Notes: generated from the sequence alone by a model not told the origin. A stretch of DNA of 64,000 nt from CAWGXZ01 sp963826695 (GCA_963826695.1 CAWGXZ010000002.1:56344-120343); one strand, 5' to 3'; shown: positions 54,525 through 63,988, counted from the stretch's first letter. Numbers and translations are program-made.

Positions 54525-57500
54525 TCGCCCTCTTCCTGCTCGTCATGGGCGGGGTGGCGATCACGCAGCTGCCGGTTTCGCAGTACCCGCCGGTGGCGCC
54601 GCCGTCGATCGTCATCACGGCCGTCTACCCGGCGCCTCGGCGCAGAAGCTCGAAGACAGCGTCATCAGCGTCATCGAGCAGGAGCTGAACGGCTCGCCCG
54701 GGCTGATCTACATCGAGTCGGTCAGCCAGGCCAACGGCACCGGCCAGATCACGCTCAGCTTCGAGCCGGGCAGCAACCCCGAGCTGGCGCAGGTCGACGT
54801 GCAGAACCGCCTGTCGCGCGCGACGCCGCGGCTGCCGCTGGCCGTGACGCAGCAGGGCGTGCGCGTCGACAAGGCGCGCTCGAACTTCCTGCTCTTCACC
54901 ATTCTTTCTTCAGACAACCCGGCCTTCGACCCGATCGCGCTGGGTGACTACGCCTCGCGCAACGTGCTGCCCGAGCTGCAGCGCGTCCCGGGCGTCGGCC
55001 AGGCACAGCTGTTCGGTACCGAGCGCGCCATGCGCATCTGGATCGAGCCTGAAAAACTGCTGGGACTGCGCCTTTCGGCCGCCGACGTCAACAATGCCAT
55101 CCGCGCGCAGAACGCGCAGGTTTCGGCCGGCACGATCGGCGACCTGCCGAACCTGCCCGGCCAGACGATGGCGGCGACGGTCGTGGTGCAGGGCCAGCTG
55201 ACCAGCGTCGAGGAATTCCGCAACATCGTGCTGCGTGCCAATCCCGACGGCTCGACCGTGCGATTGAAGGATGTCGCCCGCGTCGAGCTCGGCGCGCAGA
55301 CCTACGCCACCTCGGCGCGGCTCAACGGCAAGCCCTCCACCGGCATCGGCGTGCAGCTGGCGCCGAGCGGCAATGCGCTCGGCACCGCCAAGGCGATCCG
55401 CACCCGTCTCGACGAGCTGCAGAAGTACTTCCCGCCCGGCGTCAAGTACTCGATCCCCTACGACAGCTCGCGCTTCGTCGACATCTCGATCCGCCAGGTG
55501 GTCGAAACCCTGCTCGAAGCGGTGGTGCTGGTGTTCCTGGTGATGTTCCTGTTCCTGCAGAACTTCCGCTACACGATCATTCCGACGCTGGTCGTGCCGA
55601 TCACGCTGATGGGCACCTTCGGCGTGTTGCTGGCCATGGGCTTCTCGATCAACGTGCTGACGATGTTCGGCATGGTGCTGGTCATCGGCATCGTCGTCGA
55701 CGACGCGATCGTCGTGGTCGAGAACGTCGAGCGCATCATGAGCGAGGAAGGACTCTCGCCGCGCGCCGCAACGCGCAAGGCGATGGGCCAGATTTCGGGC
55801 GCGATCATCGGCGTGACGGTCGTGCTGGTGTCGGTGTTCGTGCCGCTCGCCTTCTTCGCCGGCTCGGTCGGCAACATCTATCGCCAGTTTTCGGCGGTGA
55901 TGGTCAGCTCGATCCTGATCTCGGCGTTCATGGCGCTGTCGCTGACCCCCGCCCTCTGCGCGACGCTGCTGAAGCCGGTCGAGGCCGGCCATGCGCATGC
56001 CAAGACCGGCTTCTTCGGCTGGTTCAACCGCGGCTTTTCGCGTGGCGCCAAAAGCTACGAAGGCTGGGTTTCGCGCATGCTGCGCCGCGCCGGCCGCTGG
56101 CTGATCATCTATGCGGCCATCGTCGCCGTTGTCGCGCTGCTGTTCGCCCGGCTGCCGGCGGCCTTCCTGCCGGCCGAGGACCAGGGCTACATGATCGTCA
56201 ACGTGCAGCTGCCGCCGGGTGCCACGCGCGACCGCACCGTCAAGGTGATGGAGCAGGTCGAGAACTACATCCTCAAGCAGCCGCAGGTGCAGTCGATGGT
56301 CGGCGTGCTCGGCTTCAGCTTCTCGGGCAGCGGCCAGAACGCCGGCCTGGCCTTCGTCACCCTCAAGCCGTGGGACGAGCGCAAGGGCGGAGAGAACACC
56401 GCGCAGGCGATTGCCGGCAAGGCCTTCGGCGCCTTCATGGGCATCCGCGACGCCTTCGTCTTTCCGCTCAGCCCGCCGCCGATTCCTGAACTCGGCACCG
56501 GCTCGGGCTTCAGCTTCCGGTTGCAGGACCGCGGCGGCCTCGGGCACGATGCGCTGCTTGCGGCACGCAACCAGATGCTCGGCATGGCCTCGCAGAGCAA
56601 GGTTCTGACCGGCGTGCGGCCCGAAGGACTGGAAGATGCACCGCAGCTTCAGCTCGACATCGACCGCGACAAGGCGGCCGCACAGGGCGTGTCGTTCGAC
56701 GCCATCAACACCGCCATCTCGACTTCGCTCGGCTCGAGCTACGTCGGCGACTTTCTCAGCAGTGGCCGGCTGCAGCGCGTGGTGGTGCAGGCCGACGCGC
56801 CGGCGCGGATGCAGCCCGAGGACCTGCTGCGGCTGAACGCCAGCAATGCCCAGGGCCAGCCGGTGCCGCTTTCGACTTTTGCGACGACGCGCTGGATCAC
56901 CGGGCCGATGCAGACGGTGCGCTACAACGGCTATCCGACGATGCGCATTTCCGGCGAAGCCGCCGCCGGTCGCAGCACCGGCGACGCGCTCGACGAAATG
57001 GAGCGGCTGGCTTCGCAGCTGCCTGCCGGCTTCGGCTTCGAATGGACCGGCCAGTCGCGCGAGGAGAAGCTTTCGGGCGCGCAGGTCTTCATCCTGCTCG
57101 GCTTCTCGCTGATGGCGGTGTTCCTGGCGCTCGCTGCGCTTTACGAGAGCTGGTCGATTCCGCTGGCCGTCATCCTGGTCGTGCCGCTCGGCGTGCTCGG
57201 CGCGCTGCTCGGCGCGAACTTTCGCGGCCTGGCCAACGATGTCTACTTCAAGGTCGGCCTGATCACGATCATCGGCCTGTCGGCGAAGAACGCCGTGCTG
57301 ATCATCGAATTCGCCAAGGACCTGCAGGCGCAGGGCAAGAGCGCCATCGAATCGGTGCTCGAGGCGGCGCACCTGCGTTTCCGGCCGATCCTGATGACCT
57401 CGCTGGCGTTCATCCTCGGCGTGCTGCCGCTGGTGGTCGCGTCGGGCGCCGGCTCGGCAAGCCAGCGCGCGATCGGCACCAGCGTCATGGCCGGGATGAT

Positions 57501-57687
57501 CACGGCGACGGCGCTGTCGGTCTTCTTCGTGCCGATCTTCTTCGTCGTCGTGCGCCGCTTCTTCAAGGGCAGCGAGCGCCAGCGCAAGATGTACGCGCAC
57601 GAGCTCGACGCCAATGGCAACGGCGTGGCCGCACCGGCGACGCTGCCGGGCGCCCACGGCGCCGAACCGGAGCTTCCGCATGCTTGA
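54482..57687 (+). pseudogene. RND efflux pump inner-membrane transporter (MexB/AcrB family), one frameshift
   Basis: The pump protein is about 1,068 aa. It starts MAQFFIDRPIFAWVIALFLL and VMGGVAITQLPVSQYPPVAP. One base is missing near 54628-54640 (TACCCGGCGCC), after which the frame shifts to SVISVIEQELNGSPGLIYIE and ATPRLPLAVTQQGVRVDKAR. Downstream all landmarks are present, including the proton-relay helix FGMVLVIGIVVDDAIVVVEN, RAATRKAMGQISGAIIGVT, PAEDQGYMIVNVQLPPGAT and VGLITIIGLSAKNAVLIIEF. It extrudes hydrophobic drugs with the adaptor and OprM. The single shift in an otherwise perfect gene suggests a consensus error. Confidence 0.92.
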
Positions 57688-59092
57688 TCGTTCCACCTGT
57701 GCGGCTGGCGCCCCGGCACTCGCGGCGCTTGCCGCTGCGCTGCTGCTCGCCGGCTGCAGCTCGATGATCCCGGCGTACTTCCGACCGGCGGCGCCGGTGG
57801 CAGCCACGTTCCCCGGTGCCGCTGCCGAGCCGGCGACGCCGATCGCCGCCGACATCGCCTGGCAGGATCACTTCACCGACGAACGGCTGAAGCGGCTGAT
57901 CGCCATCGCGCTGGACAACAACCGCGACCTGCGCATCGCCGCCCTGAACATCGAGCAGGCGCGCGCGCTGGTCGACGTGCGCCGCGCCGACCAGCTGCCC
58001 ACTGTCGGTGCCGGCATAACCGGTCTGCGCCAGCCGGGCGCCAACGGCAACAACACCACGCTCTACACCGCCGGGCTGCAGATCACCGGCTACGAGTTCG
58101 ACTTCTTCGGCCGCATCCGCAGCCTGACCGGCGCGGCGCTCGCGCAGTACCTCGCCAGCGAGGAAGCGCGCAAGACGGCGCAGATCGCGCTGGTCGCCGC
58201 CGTCGCGTCGACGCACCTGGCGCTGCAGGCCGACGACGAAGCGCTGGCGCTGACGCGGCGCACGCTGACGAGCCGAAGCGAATCGCTGCGGCTCAGCCGG
58301 CTGCGCTTCGACAACGGCGCATCGTCGGCATTCGACCTGCGCCAGGCCGAGTCGCTGTTCGAATCGGCCCAGGTGGCGCTGGCGCAGCTGAGTCGGCAGC
58401 GCGCGCTCGACGAGAACGCGCTGACCCTGCTGCTCGGCCAGCCGCTTCCGGCCGACTTGCCGCCGGCGCAACCGCTCGGTACGCCGCCGCTCGCCGAGCT
58501 GCCGGTCGGGCTGCCGTCGGAGGTGTTGATCCGCCGGCCCGACGTGCGCCAGGCCGAACAGCAACTGCTGGCTGCCAACGCCAACATCGGCGCGGCGCGC
58601 GCCGCGTTCTTCCCGCGCATCAGCCTGACCACCAGCGTCGGCACCGCCAGCAACGAACTCAGCGGCCTGTTCCGTGCCGGCAGCTTCGCCTGGAGCCTGG
58701 CGCCGCAGCTGCTGCTGCCGATCTTCGACGCCGGCCGCAACCGCGCCAACCTGCAGATCGCCGAGGTTTCGCGCGACGTGGCGGTGGCGCAGTACGAAAA
58801 GGCGATCCAGAGCGCCTTCCGCGAAGTCGCCGACGCGCTGGCCGGCCGGGCGACGCTGGCCGAGCAGCTGCGCGCCCAGCGCGCCCAGGCCACGGCCGAG
58901 GAAGCGCGGCTGCGGCTGGCCGACCTGCGGTTCCGCAATGGCGCGGCGAGTGCGCTCGACATTCTCGATGCGCAGCGGGCGACCTTTGCGGCGCAGCAGG
59001 CGGTGGTGCAGGTGCAGGCGCTCGAGGCGCAGAACCGGGTGCAGCTTTACAGGGTGCTGGGTGGGGGGTGGAAGGAGGGGGCTGCGCGCTGA
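57680..59092 (+). CDS. Outer-membrane efflux lipoprotein (OprM/NodT family)
   Basis: This 470-aa protein has a lipobox signal (ALLLAGC, Cys near residue 27) and two OEP repeats. First come LKRLIAIALDNNRDLRIAAL and GLQITGYEFDFFGRIRSLTG, then LRQAESLFESAQVALAQLSR, VGLPSEVLIRRPDVRQAEQQ, AFFPRISLTTSVG and PQLLLPIFDAGRNRANLQIA. Three such chains form the trimeric outer-membrane channel that docks on the adaptor. The ATG overlaps the pump gene stop by 8 bp, completing the adaptor-pump-channel operon. Confidence 0.95.
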   Translation: MLDRSTCAAGAPALAALAAALLLAGCSSMIPAYFRPAAPVAATFPGAAAEPATPIAADIAWQDHFTDERLKRLIAIALDNNRDLRIAALNIEQARALVDVRRADQLPTVGAGITGLRQPGANGNNTTLYTAGLQITGYEFDFFGRIRSLTGAALAQYLASEEARKTAQIALVAAVASTHLALQADDEALALTRRTLTSRSESLRLSRLRFDNGASSAFDLRQAESLFESAQVALAQLSRQRALDENALTLLLGQPLPADLPPAQPLGTPPLAELPVGLPSEVLIRRPDVRQAEQQLLAANANIGAARAAFFPRISLTTSVGTASNELSGLFRAGSFAWSLAPQLLLPIFDAGRNRANLQIAEVSRDVAVAQYEKAIQSAFREVADALAGRATLAEQLRAQRAQATAEEARLRLADLRFRNGAASALDILDAQRATFAAQQAVVQVQALEAQNRVQLYRVLGGGWKEGAAR

Positions 59093-59100
59093 GGCGGTTT

Positions 59101-59240
59101 TGTTGTTCGTGCCTTACGCGGTTTGCGCTGGCGAGCTTGCGATGGGACGCGCCGGGAATCCGCCCCGGCAGGGCGGGGCGGAATCCCGGCGCGTCTACAC
59201 AGACACAAGCCATCGCCCAACGGGCGAGGCACGAACAAAC
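59101..59240. repeat. Nested inverted repeat downstream of the efflux operon
   Basis: The outer arms are GTTCGTGCC (59105-59113) and GGCACGAAC (59228-59236). The inner arms are 21 bp each (59147-59167 and 59174-59194) with one mismatch around a 6-nt spacer. The inner part could act as a bidirectional terminator for the efflux operon; the outer arms may mark a small repeat element. It has no coding potential. Confidence 0.7.
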
Positions 59241-59295
59241 AAGCCCCGGCGGCCAGCCGAGAGCCAGAAGAGCGTCCCTGGTTCGCGCCGGGTAC

Positions 59296-59510
59296 TTGCG
59301 CCCGGCCTCCCGATCGAAGCGAAAGGTAGCTGAGTACCGAGAGCGCCTTTGTGCGCAGGGTTTGCGACCGATTCAGATTTGGGTGCCCGACGTTCGCACC
59401 CCTGCGTTCCAGGCCGAGGCGCATCGGCAGTCGGCCGCCATTGCCGCAGCGCGCATGCGGTTGACGACCAAGCGTTCAAGGATGCAATGTCGGACGGACT
59501 CGATGGATAA
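59296..59510 (+). pseudogene. MazE-like (DUF3018-type) antitoxin remnant
   Basis: One frame reads VAEYRERLCAQGLRPIQIWV and PDVRTPAFQAEAHRQSAAIA. This matches the short antitoxins whose core is GLRPVQIWVPDTRSPxFAEE. About 45 codons in, the frame shifts, and the neighbouring one gives AHAVDDQAFKDAMSDGLDG and TAA, the normal family C-terminus. One missing base explains this. No ATG start is present; a TTG at 59296 is the best guess. The downstream toxin is broken, so this is probably a relic. Confidence 0.7.
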
Positions 59511-59566
59511 AGCGCGGCGAAATCTGGACGGTCGCCGGCGGCAAGGACTGTGCTGGCAAGCCGAAT
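59507..59566 (+). pseudogene. MazF-like toxin N-terminal fragment
   Basis: Codons from 59507 translate as IKRGEIWTVAGGKDCAGKP, the opening of MazF/PemK endoribonucleases (usually M-K-RGEIWTVAGGxDYAGKPRP). The expected start codon position is ATA and not ATG, and homology stops after KPNQ. The next bases lead into the unrelated flavin-reductase gene end. The fragment immediately follows the antitoxin stop, as in an intact operon. About 80 percent of the toxin is missing. Confidence 0.65.
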
Positions 59567-59619
59567 CAGGCTTGTTCGTGGAGCGATATGCCGAGCCGCA
59601 GAACGTCGAGCCGGGCGGC

Positions 59620-60597
59620 TCAAGTCGGACTGGGCACGGGGCTCTCCGCTCGTGATGCCGCCACCAGCCCGAAGTACTGCGACATGGCCGCGGCTGCGCC
59701 GTCGGCGTTTCGCGCCTTCAGGCTCTCGAGCACTTGCCAGCGTACCGGCGTCAGCTCGGGCAGATAGATGGTGTGCGCCTGCGAGCGCTCCACCTGCTCG
59801 GACACGGTGTATTCGAGCATCGTGGTCAGGGATTGCGCCACCACGGCCAGCACCTCGTTGTGTGCCGCGGCGGTCAGCTGTTTGAAGAACGTGATCGCGG
59901 CCTGGACACGCCGCACCATGTCACCTTCTTCGGCGTAGCGGTCCAGGACAAGCAGATTGGCTTCGATCGCCGCAAAATCGGCGTCGACTGCAGCCTCGCA
60001 TGCCAGGCGCACCAGGCTGACGTGGACCGCCGTGCGCGCCTGCAGCAGTTCGGCCTCGGAGGCGCGGCCCTTCAGCGCCAAGGCCCGCAGCGACTGTGCC
60101 AGCATCATGTAGGCCCCCTTGTAGAAGACCAGGGCGTCCTCGTCGCTGCTTTGCTCGAACGCCTCGACCTTTCCGATGAAGATCACGTGATCGCCTGCAT
60201 CGTGTCGGGCGAACACGCTGCATTGAAAGTTGGCGATGCATTCCTCGAGCACGGGCGCACCCTCCCAGCCGGATCGGTAGGCCACGCCTTCGAACTTCTC
60301 GGCCATGCTCTTGCTGCTGCTGGCGAAACGCCCGGAGATCGCATCCTGCCGATGCGACAGGACGTTGATGGTGAACTGGCCGGTCTGACGAAAGATGTCG
60401 ATCGACTTGCTGTTGTTCCGCAGGCTCCACAGCACCAGCGGCGGCTCCAACGAAACCGAGCTGAAGGAATTGCAGGTCAGCCCGACAGGCTGGCCCTGCG
60501 AATCGCGGGTGGTGATGACGGCCACGCCGGTCGGGAAGCAACCCAGGGCGTGTCTGAAACTCGTGGCGTTCGTGCCGGGCTGCGTTTGCTGGCTCAT
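59620..60597 (-). CDS. Flavin reductase domain fused to an FCD-like helical domain
   Basis: This protein is 325 aa. Residues about 10-170 are a flavin reductase (HpaC/RutF-type) domain: FRHALGCFPTGVAVITTRDS, VGLTCNSFSSVSLEPPLVLW, SIDIFRQTGQFTINVLSHRQ and RHDAGDHVIFIGKVEAFEQ. These supply reduced FMN/FAD to a monooxygenase. Residues about 185-312 look like the helical FCD ligand-binding domain of GntR regulators (LVRLACEAAVDADFAAIEAN, FFKQLTAAAHNEVLAVVAQS, LESLKARNADGAAAAMSQYF) but no helix-turn-helix is present. It is divergent from the monooxygenase operon. A reductase allosterically tuned by substrate is one reading. Confidence 0.85.
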   Translation of the reverse strand: MSQQTQPGTNATSFRHALGCFPTGVAVITTRDSQGQPVGLTCNSFSSVSLEPPLVLWSLRNNSKSIDIFRQTGQFTINVLSHRQDAISGRFASSSKSMAEKFEGVAYRSGWEGAPVLEECIANFQCSVFARHDAGDHVIFIGKVEAFEQSSDEDALVFYKGAYMMLAQSLRALALKGRASEAELLQARTAVHVSLVRLACEAAVDADFAAIEANLLVLDRYAEEGDMVRRVQAAITFFKQLTAAAHNEVLAVVAQSLTTMLEYTVSEQVERSQAHTIYLPELTPVRWQVLESLKARNADGAAAAMSQYFGLVAASRAESPVPSPT

Positions 60598-60653
60598 GTC
60601 TTGGTTCCTGGAGATCGGTCCAAAAAGTGTAGGAGCCGGTGCCCGGGCAGAAA

Positions 60654-60670
60654 GCGATAGCAGTTATCGC
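60654..60670. promoter_or_regulatory. Candidate operator in the divergent catabolic promoter region
   Basis: GCGATA-N5-TATCGC is a perfect 6-5-6 inverted repeat in the 246-bp space between the flavin reductase and atuA-like genes. A second one, ACCTGG (60752-60757) with CCAGGT (60765-60770), lies nearer the plus-strand gene. Both have sizes usual for regulator dimers. No regulator gene is in the window part of this locus. Confidence 0.4.
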
Positions 60671-60843
60671 GGCGAGTCGGATCGGTCTCTGCCAGCGCGT
60701 CTGGCGGTCCGGCAGACCTGCGTCTGCGATGCGCAATGCCGGGGCGGTCGAACCTGGACGCATACCAGGTATTCGTTGTCGTGGCGTCGGCTCACGGCGG
60801 ATAGTCGGCACTCCAGATCTTCTGCATCGCCACAACGAACGCC

Positions 60844-62244
60844 ATGACCGCGACGAGAGACAAGACGGGTGTGAAGGAGGCCAGGCTGCTGGCGGTGACT
60901 TCCATATTGGGTTACGGTTTTCCGGAGCTTGCGCTGCAGCGCGGCATGGAGGCCGATCCGCACATGATCGGGGCCGATGCGGGCAGCACCGATCCGGGCC
61001 CCTACTACCTGGGCGCGGGCAAGGCGTTTTGCTCGCGTCTGGCGATCAAGCGCGACACCCGGCTGATGCTGCTGGCTGCGGTGCCGCGCGGCATTCCCGT
61101 GGTCATCAGCACCTGCGGCGGCGCTGGTGGCGAGCCGCACCTGCAGTTCATGGCCGAGGTGGTGCGCGAGATCGCCCGCGAGGAGAAGCTGGACTTCAGG
61201 CTGGCGCTGATCCATGCCGAGCAGGACCGGGCCTTCATCAAGAAGCAGCTGGCCGCGGGCAAGGTCAAGCCCGCTTCGAAGCGCCCGCCGCTGACGGTGC
61301 AGCAGGTCGACGACGCCGAGCGCATCGTCGCCCTGATGGGCCCCGAGCCCTTCGAGCGCGCGCTCGAAGGTGGCGCCCAGGTCATCCTGGCCGGCCGCGC
61401 GACCGACCCCGCCCAGTGGGCCGCCGGCGCTGCCCGCGCGGGCCTGCCGCCCGAGATGGGCTGGTATGCCGGCAAGATGCTCGAGTGCGGCGCCGAGCCG
61501 GCCGCGCCCAAGCGCGACGGCTGCCTGCTGGCGCGCGTCTACGAGGACTACATCGACCTGGAGCCGACCAACCCCGAGCAGGCCTGCACCCGCTTGTCGG
61601 TGGCCAACTTCGCGCTGCACGAGAACCCCAGCGCCATCCACCACTACGAACCCGGCGGCATGCTCGACACCGAGGGCTGCACCTTCGAGCAGCTGAGCGA
61701 GCGCGTCGTGCGGGTGCGCGGCATGAAATGGCATCCGGCCGAGGTCTACACCGTCAAGATGGAAGGCGTGCAGCTCGTCGGCTACCGCGCCATCGCGATG
61801 TGCGCCACGCGCGACCCGGTGCTGATCAAGGGCATCGACGACTACCTGGTGCGGGTGCGCGCGATCGTCGACGAGAAGAGCCGCAACTTCGGAGTGCCCG
61901 AAGGCGGCTACAAGCTGGCGATCCGCTGCTACGGCCTGAACGGCGTGATGGGCGAGCGCGAGCCGATCAAGACCACCAACGCGCACGAGCTGAGCTTCAT
62001 CCTGGAGGTGATCGCCCCGACCCAGGAAGTCGCCAACGCGGTGATCGCGATCTCGCGCACCACCATCCTGCATGCGGACTTCCCCGGCCGCTTGTGCAAG
62101 GAGGGAAACATGGGCATCCCGTTCTCGCCGGCCGACGTGGAGATGGGCGCCTCCTACGAGTTCAGCGTCTATCACATCGTCGACGCCGAGGACCCGTATC
62201 ACCTGTTCCCGATCGAATACGCCAACGTGAAAGGCACGCCATGA
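60844..62244 (+). CDS. AtuA-family (DUF1446, acyclic terpene utilisation) protein
   Basis: This 466-aa cytoplasmic protein matches the AtuA/DUF1446 family. It has ILGYGFPELALQRGMEADPH, MIGADAGSTDPGPYYLGAGK, IPVVISTCGGAGGEPHLQFM, VILAGRATDPAQWAAGAARA and the C-terminal YEFSVYHIVDAEDPYHLFPI. AtuA is needed for citronellol/geraniol degradation in Pseudomonas, but its reaction is unknown. The family usually has a small partner or C-terminal DUF4387 domain; here that is the next gene, overlapped as ATGA. The divergent flavin reductase and downstream monooxygenase point to degradation of some acid or CoA-linked substrate. Confidence 0.87.
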   Translation: MTATRDKTGVKEARLLAVTSILGYGFPELALQRGMEADPHMIGADAGSTDPGPYYLGAGKAFCSRLAIKRDTRLMLLAAVPRGIPVVISTCGGAGGEPHLQFMAEVVREIAREEKLDFRLALIHAEQDRAFIKKQLAAGKVKPASKRPPLTVQQVDDAERIVALMGPEPFERALEGGAQVILAGRATDPAQWAAGAARAGLPPEMGWYAGKMLECGAEPAAPKRDGCLLARVYEDYIDLEPTNPEQACTRLSVANFALHENPSAIHHYEPGGMLDTEGCTFEQLSERVVRVRGMKWHPAEVYTVKMEGVQLVGYRAIAMCATRDPVLIKGIDDYLVRVRAIVDEKSRNFGVPEGGYKLAIRCYGLNGVMGEREPIKTTNAHELSFILEVIAPTQEVANAVIAISRTTILHADFPGRLCKEGNMGIPFSPADVEMGASYEFSVYHIVDAEDPYHLFPIEYANVKGTP

Positions 62245-62552
62245 CCCGCATCAAAGACCTGGCAAGCGTCTGCAAGAGCAAGAACGCCGGCCCCTTCGAG
62301 CTGACCATCGACGTGATCTTCGGCTCCGACGAGCTGTTCGAGCGCGTGGCCGCCACCGGCATCCTCAGCGCGGCGCTGTTTGCCAGGCTCTACAAGGTCG
62401 AGGAGTCGGATGTGCTGTTCACGCCCTACCCGCCGGCGCGCGCCTTCAAGGCCACGCTGCCGCGCCTGATCCCCGCCGGCGCATTCGGCGACAGCGATGT
62501 CTATGGCGCGCAGCAGCACGGCCCGATCCTCGAAGTCGAGATCCCGGACTGA
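62241..62552 (+). CDS. DUF4387 protein
   Basis: This 103-aa protein reads MTRIKDLASVCKSKNAGPFE, LTIDVIFGSDELFERVAATG and YPPARAFKATLPRLIPAGAF. These are the hallmarks of DUF4387, including the SKNAGPF motif near residue 13-19. It starts inside the atuA-like stop codon (ATGA), so the two are probably made in equal amounts and may form one complex. The function is not known. Confidence 0.88.
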   Translation: MTRIKDLASVCKSKNAGPFELTIDVIFGSDELFERVAATGILSAALFARLYKVEESDVLFTPYPPARAFKATLPRLIPAGAFGDSDVYGAQQHGPILEVEIPD

Positions 62553-62587
62553 CCCGAACACGACACACGACACACGAGACAAGTCGA

Positions 62588-63988
62588 ATGACACAAGACC
62601 GCAAGATCAGCCTGATCGGCTTCATGCAGGCGCAGAACTGCTCCACCTACCCCGGCAGCTGGCGCCACGTCGCCACCGACCCGGGCTACCTCACGCCCGA
62701 GTACTACCAGAGCATCGCCCGCACGCTGGAGGCCGGCATGTTCGACATGGCCTTCTTCGACGACCGCCTGGCGATGCCCGACATCTACTCGGCAGACCAC
62801 GCGCAGACGGTGGCCGCAGGCGTGCGCGCCGTCAAGCTCGACCCGCTGGTGGTGCTGTCGGCGATGGCCGCGGTAACGTCCCACCTGGGCCTGGGCGCCA
62901 CCTACTCGACCACCTACTACGAGCCCTACCATGTGGCGCGCACCTTCGCCACCTTCGACCTGATGAGCAAGGGCCGGGCCGCGTGGAACGTGGTGACCTC
63001 GCTGAACGACTCCGAGGCCGCCAACTTCGGCAAGGACGAGCACCTCGAGCACGACCTGCGCTACGACCGCGCCGACGAGTTCCTGGAGACCACGCTGGGC
63101 CACTGGGACAGCTGGGAAGAAGGCGCCATCGTCAACGACAGGGAGACCGGCCAGTTCGCCCATCCCGACAAGGTCAAGCGGCTGGACCACAAGGGCGAGT
63201 TCTTCAACTCGCGCGGCCCCTTCACCGTGCCGCGTTCGGCGCAAGGCCAGCCGGTGCTGATCCAGGCCGGGCAAAGCGGCCGCGGCCGGGCGTTCGCCGC
63301 GCGCTGGGGCGAACTGCTCTTCGTGGTCTACCCCAACCTGGGCCTGGCCAAGAAGCAATACGCCGAGATGAAGGCCGCCATCGCCGCCGCTGGCCGCGAC
63401 CCGGCCAAGGTGCGCATCGCCACCGCCTGCCACGTGGTCGTCGGCGAGACCGACGAGATCGCCCAGCAGAAGTTCGACTACATCGACTCGCTGGCCAAGC
63501 CGATCGACGCCCTGACGTTGATCTGCGAGGTGCTCAACACCGACTTCGCCACCCGCGACATGGACGCGCCCTTCACCGACGAGGAAATGGCCGCCATCTC
63601 CGGATGGCAGACCTTCCGCGACCGCGTGGTCACGCTGTCGGGCAAGAAGAACCCCTCGGTGCGCGACTTCGTCGAGTTCTCCAAGCGCGCCCGCCTGCGC
63701 GAGTTCAACGTCTTCATCGGCTCGCCCAAGACCGTCGCCGATGAAATGGAGCAGTGGTTCACCCAGGGTGGCTGCGATGGCTTCGTGCTCTCGCCCACCC
63801 ACATGCCCGGCAGCTACGAGGACTTCGTCCGCATGGTCGTGCCAGAACTGCAAAAGCGAGGCCTGGTGCGCACCGAGTACGAAAGCACCACCCTGCGCGG
63901 CAACCTCGGCCTCAACCACCCCCATGCCGGTGACTGGAAAACAGAGAGCGGACCACAGTCGAAGGCAGCAGCCAGCAAGGGCGTCTAA
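62588..63988 (+). CDS. NtaA/SnaA/DszA-type flavin-dependent monooxygenase
   Basis: This 466-aa bacterial luciferase-like oxygenase belongs to the long NtaA/SnaA/DszA/LadA branch. SLIGFMQAQNCSTYPGSWRH is followed by GMFDMAFFDDRLAMPDIYSA, AAVTSHLGLGATYSTTYYEP, ARTFATFDLMSKGRAAWNVV (a typical FMN-pocket strand) and VLIQAGQSGRGRAFAARWGE. These enzymes take reduced FMN from a separate reductase and insert oxygen into their substrate (for example nitrilotriacetate, alkanes or sulfones). The divergent flavin reductase is the probable partner. Substrate unknown. It starts 35 bp after the DUF4387 stop. Confidence 0.92.
   Translation: MTQDRKISLIGFMQAQNCSTYPGSWRHVATDPGYLTPEYYQSIARTLEAGMFDMAFFDDRLAMPDIYSADHAQTVAAGVRAVKLDPLVVLSAMAAVTSHLGLGATYSTTYYEPYHVARTFATFDLMSKGRAAWNVVTSLNDSEAANFGKDEHLEHDLRYDRADEFLETTLGHWDSWEEGAIVNDRETGQFAHPDKVKRLDHKGEFFNSRGPFTVPRSAQGQPVLIQAGQSGRGRAFAARWGELLFVVYPNLGLAKKQYAEMKAAIAAAGRDPAKVRIATACHVVVGETDEIAQQKFDYIDSLAKPIDALTLICEVLNTDFATRDMDAPFTDEEMAAISGWQTFRDRVVTLSGKKNPSVRDFVEFSKRARLREFNVFIGSPKTVADEMEQWFTQGGCDGFVLSPTHMPGSYEDFVRMVVPELQKRGLVRTEYESTTLRGNLGLNHPHAGDWKTESGPQSKAAASKGV

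Noticed and set aside
54910..57855. 981-aa minus-strand open frame opposite the RND pump
   Set aside because: The pump is unmistakable on the plus strand; the opposite frame is rich in His, Arg and Asp with no family resemblance.
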